Shown: in pieces, positions 9,389 through 19,372 of the stretch
Layout: each line of letters opens with the position of its first letter
How positions within the stretch are numbered: position 1 is the stretch's first letter
Assembly: GCA_020635205.1 (NCBI GenBank)
Contig: JACKAE010000002.1
Span: forward strand, 62,001-126,000
Reading direction: 5' to 3'
Origin: Ignavibacteria bacterium
Lineage (GTDB): Bacteria > Bacteroidota > Ignavibacteria > OLB7
DNA length: 64,000 bases
The notes under the pieces: model-generated
Database searches by the model: none
What the model was told of the DNA's origin: nothing
The model's input: only the letters and a program-made list of their open reading frames with translations
Position numbers and translations under genes: made by a program

Positions 9389-12300
9389 ATGAAGCGAAGA
9401 CCTTTGCCTTTCGGTCGTTTCCTCACCTTTGCCACTGTTGTTACCCTCTTCCTCACTGTTGTCCCCCACATTTCCTTGGCTCAAAGTCAAGGGTGGGAGC
9501 TACTTCGTTCGAACGAACATCTGAAAGCGCGCGATTGGTTCGAGAAAAAACTTGCTGAGGATAGTCTCGACCTCTCGGCACTGAAAGGAATGATTATTCT
9601 CTCAGAGATTCACGGCGACCCACTCCGCTATCGTGATTACGTCACGCGCTACATTCAGGCGACGTGGGATGAGCCTGTCTACCGCATCTTTCGAAATGTT
9701 TTCGATGCTTCCGACACAGTGATTGTCGATTCGCCGATGAGTGAGGGGGGTAAAATCTCTTCCCGGATAAGTTTAGCTGCGGAGCACTTGCTCTACCGAC
9801 AACGCGAAAAGGGGGAGAAGGCTTTTCGTGACCTTGCTCCCGCCAATCGTTGGAGCTTAGTCGGTCCGTTTGAGAATATTGGTGGGAGTGGATACCTGAC
9901 CTCATATCCAGTTGAGACCCAACCGTTTGATCCGAAGGGAGAGTTTAAAAACCACCTTGGTGTTCCCCTCCGCTGGGTTCGTCCCACGGACGTTGATCCG
10001 GTTGGGCAGGTGATGGCAGAGCAGTACGTACCAGATGGGGACGTTGAAGTGGTCTATGCGAACACATTTCTCACACTCCCGAGTGACCGGAGGGTACAGA
10101 TACGTTTAGGGCGCAGTTCACCAATTTCAATTTGGGTTGATGACGATCTTGTCTTTACCGACAAGGAGGTTATTGTCTTTGAATATGATAACGAGATTAT
10201 CTCTCTCCCTCTTACTGCCGGAACACATCGAATCTTAGTGAAGACCTCACCTTTTTATGAAGGTCGAGATAGCTACTCATTCTTGGAAGTGGCAACGTGG
10301 CGCAGACGTTACAGGAGTACATCAGAAACCTCACTCTATCCGCAAGGATTCTTTCTTCTCCGTTTCACCGACGAAACAGGTGCAACCTTGGCCGATGCAG
10401 AGTTGCAGTACGAGGGGAAGTATAAGAAGGCAACATACTCTCCCGATGTCCGGCGACGTGAGATGATCGATTACTTCACGAAGGGTGTCAGTGAGAACCC
10501 AGACGATCTCTTTACTCTCTACATGCTGGCCAAAGCCTACCTCGTTTCCGGTTATACGTTGGAAGGGGAGGAACTCTTCACGAAGAAGTTGGGGGAGAAC
10601 GATAACATGTTAGTCCGTTGGCTTCTGGCAAAGCTCTACGCTTCGAACGGGAAGCTCGAGCGAGTCTATGAAATTTTAGAGCGTTCGAAGCCAGAGACAA
10701 CACCTGTATACGGATTGCTTTCCGAACGGCTTGAGGAGATTGACCCAAAGACTCGAGAGGAAGAGTATTTGAAACGGCTTCAGGAATTGCGCAAAATTGC
10801 TCCATCCAATTTCTCGTTGATTCGCCAGACAATCGATTTCTATACAGAGAAAGACCGCAAGCAGGAGAGCGATGCGTTCATCGACAAGATGATCGAGGAG
10901 TTCCCGGAGTACAAGGAGGATCTCGAATACTATCGTTCTGACTACAAGTACCGCTCAACAGTAGATGAGCGGACGCCACGAGAGATAGCCGACAGTCTGT
11001 TGACTGCAATAGAAAAGAAGATTGATGAAGATGCCTACGATGAATTGATTGAATACTTCACCGACAAAGAGAGCGTCGATACCGTTTTAATGCTGCACGA
11101 CCAGTTGATTGATGCCTATCCCGGCTGGGTCTACTATCGTCGTCAAAAAGCGAACTATTTGCGGGAGGAGAAACGGTATCAGGAGGCGATCGAAACGTTG
11201 AAAGGGGGGCTTGGAGTTTTTCCTTACAGTGCCAGTCTCTACGAACAGATCGGTGATCTCTACTTGGATATGGAGCGGAAGAAAGATGCGCTGGAGTATT
11301 ACCTCAAAGGATTTGCTGTTGACGTAAATGGCTACAGTCATCAATCTGGCTACAGAGAAAATTCTCTTGTGCAGAAGATTGAAAACATGACTGGTGCAGA
11401 AGATGTGAATACTCTCTTTACGGCAGGACTCTCTTTCGACGACGCATTGGCGTCAGATGACTGGCGAGAGCGTTACGAGGATGAAGAGTCGGTGATCCAG
11501 CTCTACGAGAAACGGCAGATTGTGGATACCCTCGGGAGAGTTCGCTCTTGGTCGAAGATGATGATCCGCATTCTTACCGAGGCAGGGGCTGACATGTGGA
11601 CAGAATATGACTTCGGAATGCTCGGAGTGGTTAACCTTGTGCGCGTTCGCAAGGCGTCAGGGGCTGAAGTTGTTCCTGACAGGATGAGAGGGATGGTTGT
11701 CTTCAAGAACCTTGAGCCGGGAGACATTATCTTTTTGGAAGGGCAGAGTGAGTCAACTCTCTTCGATGACCTCTTCGACGGAGAGTATTTTGATATTACC
11801 TACTTCTCGTTCGGGGCACCGATTCATGAAGCTCGCTTAGAAGTTCTTGTTCCAGAGGGGGAGTATCTCGGTTACCTCCACCAAAGAATAGAAGATAATG
11901 TCGTGAAGGCTCGGAGCAAGACCTACGATTCCTATGTCTGGCACTATAAGAATCTTGATAGGACGCCTGACGAGGAAGCAATGCTCGATGGCTGGGATGG
12001 GTTGCGCACAATTTTTGTGAGTACGATGCCGGACTGGAGCCGTGTGGCCGACTGGTACACGCGGAAAACATATCGACGTACTGACGCCACCTACGACGTG
12101 AGGAACATCCTCGACTCTATCATCATCGATGGCATGAGTGATGCTGAAAAGATCGAAGTGATCTATAACTATATCACCAGGCGGGTGAACTACTCCTACG
12201 TACCATTCCTTCAATCTGCCTACACGCCGAAGTCGTGCGACTTAACGATCTCATCAAATGTTGGCGACTGCAAAGATGTTGCAACCTTAATGATTGCGAT

Positions 12301-13216
12301 GCTGCGTGAGGTAGGGATTGATGCTTGGTATGCGCTCGTAAAAACAAATTCCTTCAACCACGCTCGGTTCCTTCCGTGCCAACTGTTCGATCATGTGATT
12401 GTTGGTCTTGAACTGGAGGGGGAGAAGCGATATATGGATTTGACAACAAACTTCTTCCCCCACAACGTAATTCCATACAGTGACTGTGGAGCTTGGGCAC
12501 TGAATATTAAGGATGGAGAGAAGGATATTTTCCAGTTGCCATACGATCACATCAATCCCGAGAAGAATCTGATTGAGATGCAAGTGCGAGCAGTGTTGGA
12601 TACCGCCCGTGCTGTCGCTCTCGATGTTCAGGCTGAGCATCGAGGGTTGGAGGGCGCTTACATCCGTGAGTCGATGGCGCGACTTTCAAAAGAAGAAGTG
12701 CGAAACATGATACTCGGTCTTCTTGGGCAAGGAACTTTTCAGGATGTACGCCTTCGCGATTACGATTTTGCAAATCGACTTTCAATCACTGAGCCACTAC
12801 GTTCTCACTATACACTCTCTGGAGAGCGCTTCAGCGACCGAGTCTCGAATCTCTACATCTTCCGTCTCCCTTGGATGCTTGCTATCCGCAACAGTAGTGC
12901 AATCAAGACATCGGAACGAGTAACTACGCTTGACGTTGCCAAGTTGTGCGAAACAGCTCCTTCCCGTCAGAGGGTAGAGATCATGTTCCCGAAAGGATAC
13001 CAGATGACCGAAATTCCTGAGAACATTGAAGTAGAGTCAGAATTCGGTCTATACCGTGTGAAGTTCCGGTCGATAGAGGGGGGGCTTGAGGCAGAGAAGT
13101 ATCAGCAGTTCTACACTACAAGAGTCCCTCCAGAAAAATTTGAGGAATTCCGAGAGTTCTATCTTCGACTACTTGATCTGGATGAAGCTCGGTATGCTAT
13201 TATCAGACCGAAGTAG
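9389..13216 (+). CDS. Large exported TPR and transglutaminase-like protein (DUF3857-type)
   Basis: A 1275-residue protein. I start it at ATG 9389 because this gives a clean signal peptide (MKRRPLPFGRFLTFATVVTL, cleaved near SLAQS); the frame is open further upstream to GTG 9278. A TPR-rich region spans about residues 370-690 (LFTLYMLAKAYLVSGYTLEGEEL, YRRQKANYLREEKRYQEAIETL, YEQIGDLYLDMERKKDALEYY). A DUF3857-like beta domain follows at about 700-850. Then comes a transglutaminase-like fold with a complete Cys-His-Asp triad: C961 in VGDCKDVA, H1002 in FDHVIVG and D1017 in YMDLT. Proteins of this build sit in the periplasm or at the surface. Whether it cross-links or cleaves is unknown; many relatives act as proteases or have unknown roles. 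It is probably monocistronic. Confidence 0.8.
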   Translation: MKRRPLPFGRFLTFATVVTLFLTVVPHISLAQSQGWELLRSNEHLKARDWFEKKLAEDSLDLSALKGMIILSEIHGDPLRYRDYVTRYIQATWDEPVYRIFRNVFDASDTVIVDSPMSEGGKISSRISLAAEHLLYRQREKGEKAFRDLAPANRWSLVGPFENIGGSGYLTSYPVETQPFDPKGEFKNHLGVPLRWVRPTDVDPVGQVMAEQYVPDGDVEVVYANTFLTLPSDRRVQIRLGRSSPISIWVDDDLVFTDKEVIVFEYDNEIISLPLTAGTHRILVKTSPFYEGRDSYSFLEVATWRRRYRSTSETSLYPQGFFLLRFTDETGATLADAELQYEGKYKKATYSPDVRRREMIDYFTKGVSENPDDLFTLYMLAKAYLVSGYTLEGEELFTKKLGENDNMLVRWLLAKLYASNGKLERVYEILERSKPETTPVYGLLSERLEEIDPKTREEEYLKRLQELRKIAPSNFSLIRQTIDFYTEKDRKQESDAFIDKMIEEFPEYKEDLEYYRSDYKYRSTVDERTPREIADSLLTAIEKKIDEDAYDELIEYFTDKESVDTVLMLHDQLIDAYPGWVYYRRQKANYLREEKRYQEAIETLKGGLGVFPYSASLYEQIGDLYLDMERKKDALEYYLKGFAVDVNGYSHQSGYRENSLVQKIENMTGAEDVNTLFTAGLSFDDALASDDWRERYEDEESVIQLYEKRQIVDTLGRVRSWSKMMIRILTEAGADMWTEYDFGMLGVVNLVRVRKASGAEVVPDRMRGMVVFKNLEPGDIIFLEGQSESTLFDDLFDGEYFDITYFSFGAPIHEARLEVLVPEGEYLGYLHQRIEDNVVKARSKTYDSYVWHYKNLDRTPDEEAMLDGWDGLRTIFVSTMPDWSRVADWYTRKTYRRTDATYDVRNILDSIIIDGMSDAEKIEVIYNYITRRVNYSYVPFLQSAYTPKSCDLTISSNVGDCKDVATLMIAMLREVGIDAWYALVKTNSFNHARFLPCQLFDHVIVGLELEGEKRYMDLTTNFFPHNVIPYSDCGAWALNIKDGEKDIFQLPYDHINPEKNLIEMQVRAVLDTARAVALDVQAEHRGLEGAYIRESMARLSKEEVRNMILGLLGQGTFQDVRLRDYDFANRLSITEPLRSHYTLSGERFSDRVSNLYIFRLPWMLAIRNSSAIKTSERVTTLDVAKLCETAPSRQRVEIMFPKGYQMTEIPENIEVESEFGLYRVKFRSIEGGLEAEKYQQFYTTRVPPEKFEEFREFYLRLLDLDEARYAIIRPK

Positions 13217-13765
13217 GGGTGGGGTGCAAAGGGTAAAGGAATGGGAAGTGTGGAAGATCTTTTCTGTTTTTTCGGAGCAGAATCTCATTGATTCTGCAGT
13301 TAATAAGGGCATTTAACTCTTTAAGGGGATATCCAACGATTGCAAGAGATTCTGGAGTGCTTACAGTCTTTAATCTTTGGCATGACACTTGCATTGACAA
13401 CTAATGAGAATGAAAGGTAACAGCTCTCAGAATTTTTTCTTAAAAAAGGGGGCGAATTTTTCCCTTGTTTTTTCATGGTTTATCATATATTGTCATCATT
13501 GTCTGGGAGAAATGTTCCTGCTTTCGAAGATTGGGAACTTGGAGCGGAGTAGAGAAAGCCGAACGATTCTTACCTGCGGACAGAAGTGCGTGAGTGCTGC
13601 ATCTACGGTCTTTTTCAGCAAAACGTGCAAACAGAGAGAAGAAATTTCAAAGATTTCCCACCGAAATAATATTTGCGCATGAGAATTGCTCCGCCGTACA
13701 TTTACATTTCTTGCGACAACAGAGCTAACAGTCAACAACGCTAACCATAACCACGAGCGATAGCT
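13217..13765. other. Intergenic leader, 549 bp, ahead of the GldM-like operon
   Basis: AT-richer than its surroundings, with poly-T and poly-A tracts (for example around 13430-13470) and no clear hairpin terminator. It presumably contains the promoter for the operon that starts at 13766. An open frame of 92 codons at 13404 has no recognisable features and I do not call it. A TTGACA at 13394-13399 lacks a convincing -10 partner at the normal distance. Confidence 0.35.
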
Positions 13766-15628
13766 ATGTCGAAAGGTGGAGCCGGCAAGGTATATTTTGT
13801 GCTATATCTTGCTGTCATTCTTGAGCTTCTGATCATCTTTATTGAACGGGATGAAGCCGAAGAGCATCTGCGCAAACAGCAACGCGAAGCGATTCAGATC
13901 GTCCAAACCATCCTCTCTCAGTTACAATCGGGTGTGGGTGCGACGGCGATTACAACCCGACCGAAGGACAACATCACACTGAGCGATAAGGATCCTGAAT
14001 CAATGATTCGGGTCTACGACGTTCTGGTTGCCGTCGGTGATTCGAATGCCGTCCGTGACGGAGGCAAGCGAGGAGACGATATTCCAAAGCTGGAGTATCT
14101 CGTCTCAAGTGTTGGCGACCCAAACATTCCTGAAGAGGAACTGCCACTCGACACAACTGATCTTAACGATCCTTTCTTTACGGCTGTTCTTGGAACAGAT
14201 CATGGTGGATATTTCAATCCACAACAGACGAAAGGTGCTGCCATACCTACCGGCGACCCTACTGCTTACTTCCAGCTAAACGAAGAGATGACCGCTCAGG
14301 AGATCGCCAAAGGGCGACGAGTGAAAGTCTTCCGTGTCAACTTTAAGCCAACGAATGGAGAGGGGTGGTATCGTCTGCGATTTGCATCTCGCACAAATCA
14401 GATTATGGGTGTTGTCGATGCTGAGCCAAACGATGATGATACAGTCAGAATTGGCAACGTAAAGTTGACTGTAAAGCAGTTGCGTTCAGTACAGAAATTC
14501 CTTGAAAAGGAGAAGGGTGAAAGTTCAGCGCAGCAGCAAGTTAAAGATTACATCGACGCTCTTCTTAGTCCAGATAAATGGAAAGAACTCAGCATCAACA
14601 GTGGTCGCAACGCGATTGACGTTCGCGTTGTCCGACCCGATCTGCCTCCACCGGCGGAACCGATTGCTGAGATTCTCGTGCCTCGGCCAGAGATCTATTG
14701 GTACACTGGTGCTCCGTTAGAGATGCCAGTGAAGCTCGGACCGAAAGAAGGGCAAAAGAGCGTTGATCCGGGAGAGGCTTCGCTTGTAGAAGATCCAAGC
14801 ATCCCGAATAGATATAACATCGTTTTTCCCGCACAAACAACGGCTGGTGAGAAAATCCTGACCGTCACTGCATCGAACGGAGGGCAGAGCGAAGCTTCTG
14901 AAAAACGACTCGTGATATTGAAGCCAGAGTTGACAGGAGGATGGAAACGCCAGCCTGCATCCCGTGGATATATCGGCCGTGTGTATCGTCCAGAGACGCA
15001 GTGGGAAGCCACGCAGATACCACCGGAGCACTACATCACAGAAGTGAAGATTAACGGCGAGAAGGTCTTTGAAAAAGCAGGGACAAAATTCTCTGGTGAT
15101 GATCTCCCGAAGGATAAGTTGGAGATTAAAGAGTCGACAAAGTCAATTGGTTTGACTGTTTGGTGGGCACCGAATGGTACTTCCGATAGAACAAAGTGGG
15201 TTCCGTTGGTGAGTACTGATCCGTCGGTTGGAACTACACAGGTAGCCGCTGAAGGAATTGATCCTCGTTACCAGACGCCGACTCACGATGAAGGATTTGA
15301 ATTTACTTGGACAATCTCTAAGACCAAGACAAGTGATGACTTCTCTCCGATTGTGATTCGCCAGCCTCTTGATGGTGGTCGTTTTGGAGAGGCTGTAAGC
15401 GTTACTGCATCGTGCGAAGAGTGTGGCGACCTTGGATTAAGTCAGCCCCGTGTGACTTCTGCCGGTAGCTACCAGTGGTCCATGTACATGGAAGTAACGG
15501 ATATTCGTAAGCTAGTTTCGAAGGCGCGTGAAGTGAACGGTAAGGTGTTGCAGATACCGTTATCGATTAAGGGGCGAGAAGCGGAGACCGTAAGTGTTGT
15601 GCAAGTGACAGTCCGTCTGGGGAGTTAG
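13766..15628 (+). CDS. Single-pass membrane protein, possible GldM/PorM-like T9SS motor component
   Basis: A 620-residue protein with a short cytoplasmic start (MSKGGAGK), one transmembrane helix at about 10-27 (VYFVLYLAVILELLIIFIE), then a charged helical stretch and several beta-rich periplasmic domains. Examples are the Ig-like segments around PARSEIYWYTGAP-like sequence near 315 and TAGEKILTVTASNGGQSEAS near 360. GldM/PorM proteins have the same plan: one N-terminal helix that spans the inner membrane and contacts GldL, then a long periplasmic rod that reaches the outer membrane. The similarity I see is in layout rather than in firm sequence motifs, so the assignment is a hypothesis. It is first in a same-strand run with two outer-membrane-like proteins, with a 59-base gap to the next gene. 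Confidence 0.45.
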   Translation: MSKGGAGKVYFVLYLAVILELLIIFIERDEAEEHLRKQQREAIQIVQTILSQLQSGVGATAITTRPKDNITLSDKDPESMIRVYDVLVAVGDSNAVRDGGKRGDDIPKLEYLVSSVGDPNIPEEELPLDTTDLNDPFFTAVLGTDHGGYFNPQQTKGAAIPTGDPTAYFQLNEEMTAQEIAKGRRVKVFRVNFKPTNGEGWYRLRFASRTNQIMGVVDAEPNDDDTVRIGNVKLTVKQLRSVQKFLEKEKGESSAQQQVKDYIDALLSPDKWKELSINSGRNAIDVRVVRPDLPPPAEPIAEILVPRPEIYWYTGAPLEMPVKLGPKEGQKSVDPGEASLVEDPSIPNRYNIVFPAQTTAGEKILTVTASNGGQSEASEKRLVILKPELTGGWKRQPASRGYIGRVYRPETQWEATQIPPEHYITEVKINGEKVFEKAGTKFSGDDLPKDKLEIKESTKSIGLTVWWAPNGTSDRTKWVPLVSTDPSVGTTQVAAEGIDPRYQTPTHDEGFEFTWTISKTKTSDDFSPIVIRQPLDGGRFGEAVSVTASCEECGDLGLSQPRVTSAGSYQWSMYMEVTDIRKLVSKAREVNGKVLQIPLSIKGREAETVSVVQVTVRLGS

Positions 15629-15687
15629 GGATTGTATTTGTATTGAGAACAATAATCATTATATAAAGCCACAAACCGGAGAAAACT

Positions 15688-17544
15688 ATGCTCAACAGGA
15701 TGTCTCGGTTCGGCGGGTTCCTCTTGATTCTGATTTCTGGAGGAATGATTGCTGTAACTGCTTCGGCTCAACCCGATAGTGACAGTGAGAAAGCACGCAC
15801 CCGGCTTGACAGACAGATCAGTTCACTGATTCGGTCGATAGATGATATTATCTGGTCTGATATACGCATCTACAAGCTCGAAAGCGATTTCAAGAATCGT
15901 TTAGTAACCAGTATGCAGTCAGAAGATGAATCTGATATTGAACGCTTGAAGCAGATTGGAGATATTATAGCTCCTGAACCCATACCAGGGTTTGAGCAGA
16001 CCGCACTCTCTATAGCTGCCTCACCAGCCGTTGGCAACAGTCGATTATTTCGGATTCAATTAGCACAACGAACAGGTTTAGATCCTGACTACGATATAGA
16101 CGAGGCCGAAGCTGATCGAGCCTATAGTATTGCTTCTACCATTATTCAGAATCGGAAAAACCGTCCGAAGAACTTCTATTTAGTGACCTCTTCTGATCTG
16201 GAGAAGCCACGGTTGATTGCACTGTTGGGTGTTGACTTGGAGAGTGGACGCCCATCACTGACCTCCTTCGTTAAAGTTGGAACTCAACTTCACGATTACC
16301 TTACGTCGAGCAATACAGATTCGACTATGTATGGTGAAATGAGGGATGCGGTTAGAGAGAAGAACACACAAATGCTCTCGAATCAGATGTTTGTGCTGCG
16401 TGACCTGGCCAACGTTCTTATTGTCGATCGTACAAACACACGGGCAACCCGTATCGACGAAAATGAAGAAGGGTGGGTATTGAAGAGCGTAAGCATGGGG
16501 CGTCCAGTGCGTGAAGAGTGGAAACCTGCTGATACCAGTAGCGATGCAGGAGGTGGAGATGACGACCCTTGGAACTTTGATTTTAGTCTCGATATTGGTG
16601 GAACTAACCAAACAGTAGATGTAACTGCTGGGGCTGCTGTTCCTGGAGCAATAGAGTTTCCGAACGAAATTGTTGTTGGTACTGATGTCGTGGTTGCCTA
16701 CTACAACTACGAAATGGATGCCAAGCAAGTGAAGCAGACCAAGTGGGGTGTGGAGTTGCTGAACAATTTTGATGAGCTCAATTATCCCTCGATATGGGGC
16801 GGCAGAATGACGCTAAACGCCATTCTGCGGAATGTCAAGATTGGTGCAGTGCTACCATCACCACGTTTTGGAGGAGAGAGTATCGGGGAGAGTGGTCTGT
16901 TCGATAAGCCACAGAAAGTACTTGGAGGTTATGGTATCACTTTTGGAGGAGATTTTACAGCACCGATGTTGAACAATTCAGGTCTCTTTAATTTCCACGC
17001 TTCCTACACATTTGGTGAAGCGAGTACTGAAGCAATGATTCCCGGTGTTTTTGATATTGGTCCTACTGGTGACACTGGAAGGCGTGTTAACGGAGATCTT
17101 GCCTACCTGATTCGCTACGCCTTTCAAGGGTTTTACTCGTTCGGATTTTATGCGGACAACGCTGCAAACCATCTCTTCCGTTTGAAGTTAGGTGGTGCTG
17201 TGTACGGAGTAGATACTTACGAGCGGCAGCAATATTTTGGCCCTGGCGAAAATGTCGATAGCATTCCGACGCTTCGAGAAGTCGGGGGAGAGACACGAGG
17301 TGGTGTTGCAGGAAAAATCGAGTATATGAAGGGGGGGACAGATATTCCTTACGGTGCTGGATTCCAGTACTTTGATGGATCTGTGCAGGGGAATGTCTGG
17401 CTACAGTTTATTGTCTCGCGTAGTCTTGACTTGAAATTCGAAGGGAAGTACTTTACCCCGCTATTTCGTGATCCACGTCCGTGGGAGTCAAATTCGCTTG
17501 TGATTCCTTCGGTCGAGGTGAAGTACCACTTTGGTACTCCGTGA
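15688..17544 (+). CDS. Exported protein with barrel-like C-terminus; N-terminus weakly GldN-like
   Basis: A 618-residue protein with a signal peptide (MLNRMSRFGGFLLILISGGMI, cleaved near ASAQPD). The N-terminal 250 residues are helical and contain IRSIDDIIWSDIRIYKLESDF. This recalls the DDVVW segment of GldN/PorN, but the match is short and I would not name the gene on it. An Asp/Gly-rich linker (about 277-300) leads to a region of alternating aromatic and polar strands ending in VIPSVEVKYHFGTP, as expected for an outer-membrane beta-barrel. Its last 40 residues resemble the end of the next protein (KYFTPLFRDPRPWESN versus KYSTPLLRSEAAPWEQN), so the two are paralogous at least in that domain. 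Second gene of the putative operon, 61 bases before the third. Confidence 0.55.
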   Translation: MLNRMSRFGGFLLILISGGMIAVTASAQPDSDSEKARTRLDRQISSLIRSIDDIIWSDIRIYKLESDFKNRLVTSMQSEDESDIERLKQIGDIIAPEPIPGFEQTALSIAASPAVGNSRLFRIQLAQRTGLDPDYDIDEAEADRAYSIASTIIQNRKNRPKNFYLVTSSDLEKPRLIALLGVDLESGRPSLTSFVKVGTQLHDYLTSSNTDSTMYGEMRDAVREKNTQMLSNQMFVLRDLANVLIVDRTNTRATRIDENEEGWVLKSVSMGRPVREEWKPADTSSDAGGGDDDPWNFDFSLDIGGTNQTVDVTAGAAVPGAIEFPNEIVVGTDVVVAYYNYEMDAKQVKQTKWGVELLNNFDELNYPSIWGGRMTLNAILRNVKIGAVLPSPRFGGESIGESGLFDKPQKVLGGYGITFGGDFTAPMLNNSGLFNFHASYTFGEASTEAMIPGVFDIGPTGDTGRRVNGDLAYLIRYAFQGFYSFGFYADNAANHLFRLKLGGAVYGVDTYERQQYFGPGENVDSIPTLREVGGETRGGVAGKIEYMKGGTDIPYGAGFQYFDGSVQGNVWLQFIVSRSLDLKFEGKYFTPLFRDPRPWESNSLVIPSVEVKYHFGTP

Positions 17545-17605
17545 CGTAATGTCGATCCCTACGGATTGTTTTGTACACTATCACAGAGCCTAAACAATAC
17601 TACCG

Positions 17606-19069
17606 ATGCGTAAGACAGTCTTCATAGTGGCTTTGATTTTTGCCGGATGTGTGATGGCAAAAGCTCAAGAGCCGACCGTAACAGAGTTAGAAAAAGATAT
17701 TGAGGATCTCAATACAATCGATCCTGACGTTGGAAGATACTTCCCACGGTGGCGGATTTTAGAAGCAGATCTGAAAACAAAGTTGGCGCTCTATTTTCGA
17801 TCAATTGGTGTTCCTGTTAACACCAGCGATACGATGACAGTGACTGCTTCGTTTGAGAGGGGAGCAACGGCTCCGCAAGATATTCTGCAAATAAAAGCTG
17901 GATCATATCCTGGATCAGAACTTAATAGCCGTCAAGCAATTGAGGGAGCTTTAGGAGCCGAGCTATATCAACAGATTCTTGGACGGCAATATGCTCATGC
18001 CGAGATTGCACCGGCAAAGCCTATTACCGAAACTGGAACAGAGCGAGTACCAAGTGTATTCCATCCAACGAATGCAAAGCAATTTGTTGCTGTTAGCCTC
18101 TTCCGCCAAGCTGTCCAAATTGGTTCGACTGGTGCTCGACTTGAGCATCTGATTGGGAGTGACGAGGTTGGCTATCCTTTCTGGTCGGGTGGGCAGGGGA
18201 AAGCATTAATCGACTACCCAATTATTCGGCAGGATGATGAGCAGCTTCGTGCAAACGGTGTTCCCGATCCGTTTAAGTTCTCTCTCGGTGTCGGCTATCG
18301 CTTGAAGTTTGGTGTGCAAGACCAAAATGCAGTTGCCGACATCTTCTCACCGCGGAAATTGAATGGAGCTATCGGAGCCAAGGCGATTGTTCGGGCTGAG
18401 TATCGCTTGCCACAGCTTAATGATCTCGGAATCGGTTTCTACACCGAGCTTCCGTTCAACAAGAGAGCCGGCTTCGAAAGTGTGAAGGGAAACGAAGAAG
18501 TTGTCTGGGTTCCCGATTCAATTGGAACTGGGCGTCCGGGACAGAGTATCCCAATTCGCTCAGCATACTTCATGCGGACGGTTGCTCAGGGGAACCTGTT
18601 CTGGGAGACGTGGCTCGATAACTACGAGCACTATGTACGTTTCAGTCTCGGGATGTCCTATCAGGAATTCTCTATCGGTGCACTCCGTGTTGGAGATTAC
18701 TGGCTCGATCCTGATGGCGAGACAACACGCCGTGTAAATCCACAGACTGGTATTGTTGAAGAAGGCCCTGGAGCAAGTCCAACTGGTCTGGCAGACAATG
18801 TTCAGTATCGTGGCCTTGTACATCCAACTGAAGTACAAGATTGGCTCTACGCAAAGATTGAATACTTGAATCAGTCGGATTTTCCATTCGGTGTTTCGGC
18901 ACAGTTAGCCAACCGCAATCTGTTGCTTACAGGATTTGTTCCAGTTGTTCCGAATTGGCTCTTCTTGCAGGCGAAGTATTCAACACCATTACTGCGTAGC
19001 GAAGCTGCACCTTGGGAGCAGAATCCATTTATTGTGATCTCTCCTGTCCTTCGTTTTATGTTGGACTAA
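17606..19069 (+). CDS. Outer-membrane beta-barrel-like protein, paralogue of the preceding gene
   Basis: A 487-residue exported protein. The start MRKTVFIVALIFAGCVMAKAQ could be read as a signal peptidase I site after AKA or as a lipobox at C15; the first seems more likely given the following QEPTV. The body is beta-strand rich with many aromatic residues, and the C-terminus (FIVISPVLRFMLD) has the terminal-strand look of an outer-membrane barrel. The tail motif KYSTPLLRSEAAPWEQN matches the neighbour upstream. It is the last gene before the terminator at 19206-19255. Function is unknown; the context suggests an outer-membrane partner of the single-pass protein encoded at 13766. Confidence 0.55.
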   Translation: MRKTVFIVALIFAGCVMAKAQEPTVTELEKDIEDLNTIDPDVGRYFPRWRILEADLKTKLALYFRSIGVPVNTSDTMTVTASFERGATAPQDILQIKAGSYPGSELNSRQAIEGALGAELYQQILGRQYAHAEIAPAKPITETGTERVPSVFHPTNAKQFVAVSLFRQAVQIGSTGARLEHLIGSDEVGYPFWSGGQGKALIDYPIIRQDDEQLRANGVPDPFKFSLGVGYRLKFGVQDQNAVADIFSPRKLNGAIGAKAIVRAEYRLPQLNDLGIGFYTELPFNKRAGFESVKGNEEVVWVPDSIGTGRPGQSIPIRSAYFMRTVAQGNLFWETWLDNYEHYVRFSLGMSYQEFSIGALRVGDYWLDPDGETTRRVNPQTGIVEEGPGASPTGLADNVQYRGLVHPTEVQDWLYAKIEYLNQSDFPFGVSAQLANRNLLLTGFVPVVPNWLFLQAKYSTPLLRSEAAPWEQNPFIVISPVLRFMLD

Positions 19070-19205
19070 TGGCATCAGATTATCATCCGATAATCGCGCA
19101 AGCTGGAACAACGAATATATTGGTGTGCTGTCGTAGTGCATTATCTGTGAAGAGAAGAGATAAAGATATCTCTCACTCTCCGAAACCAGAACGATTATGA
19201 GGTGT

Positions 19206-19255
19206 CTCCGCACAATGAATCGAGTCTTGTTACTCATCGTTGTGCGGAGTTTTTT
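19206..19255 (+). terminator. Rho-independent terminator of the 13766-19069 operon
   Basis: A 10-bp perfect stem CTCCGCACAA (19206-19215) pairs with TTGTGCGGAG (19240-19249), extended inside by partial pairing. It is followed directly by six T (19250-19255). It sits 136 bases after the stop at 19069 and before the proposed start of the VWA-OmpA gene, so that gene likely has its own promoter between 19256 and 19372. Confidence 0.85.
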
Positions 19256-19372
19256 ATGTCGGCACGCTTTTTGTGTGTAACCCCTTTAGAACTGAACGGT
19301 AGATTTCTGTACACCTGTAACCCGAACCCTGTTTGTCCGAATATGATGTCGCCCTGCAATAGCCCGGAATTT

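Noticed and set aside
13404..13682. A 92-codon open frame ahead of the GldM-like gene
   Set aside because: No motif or credible start context; it runs through AT-rich leader sequence.
19202..19372. N-terminal extension of the VWA-OmpA protein to GTG 19202
   Set aside because: It overlaps the operon terminator at 19206-19255, and the signal peptide starts at the ATG at 19373.
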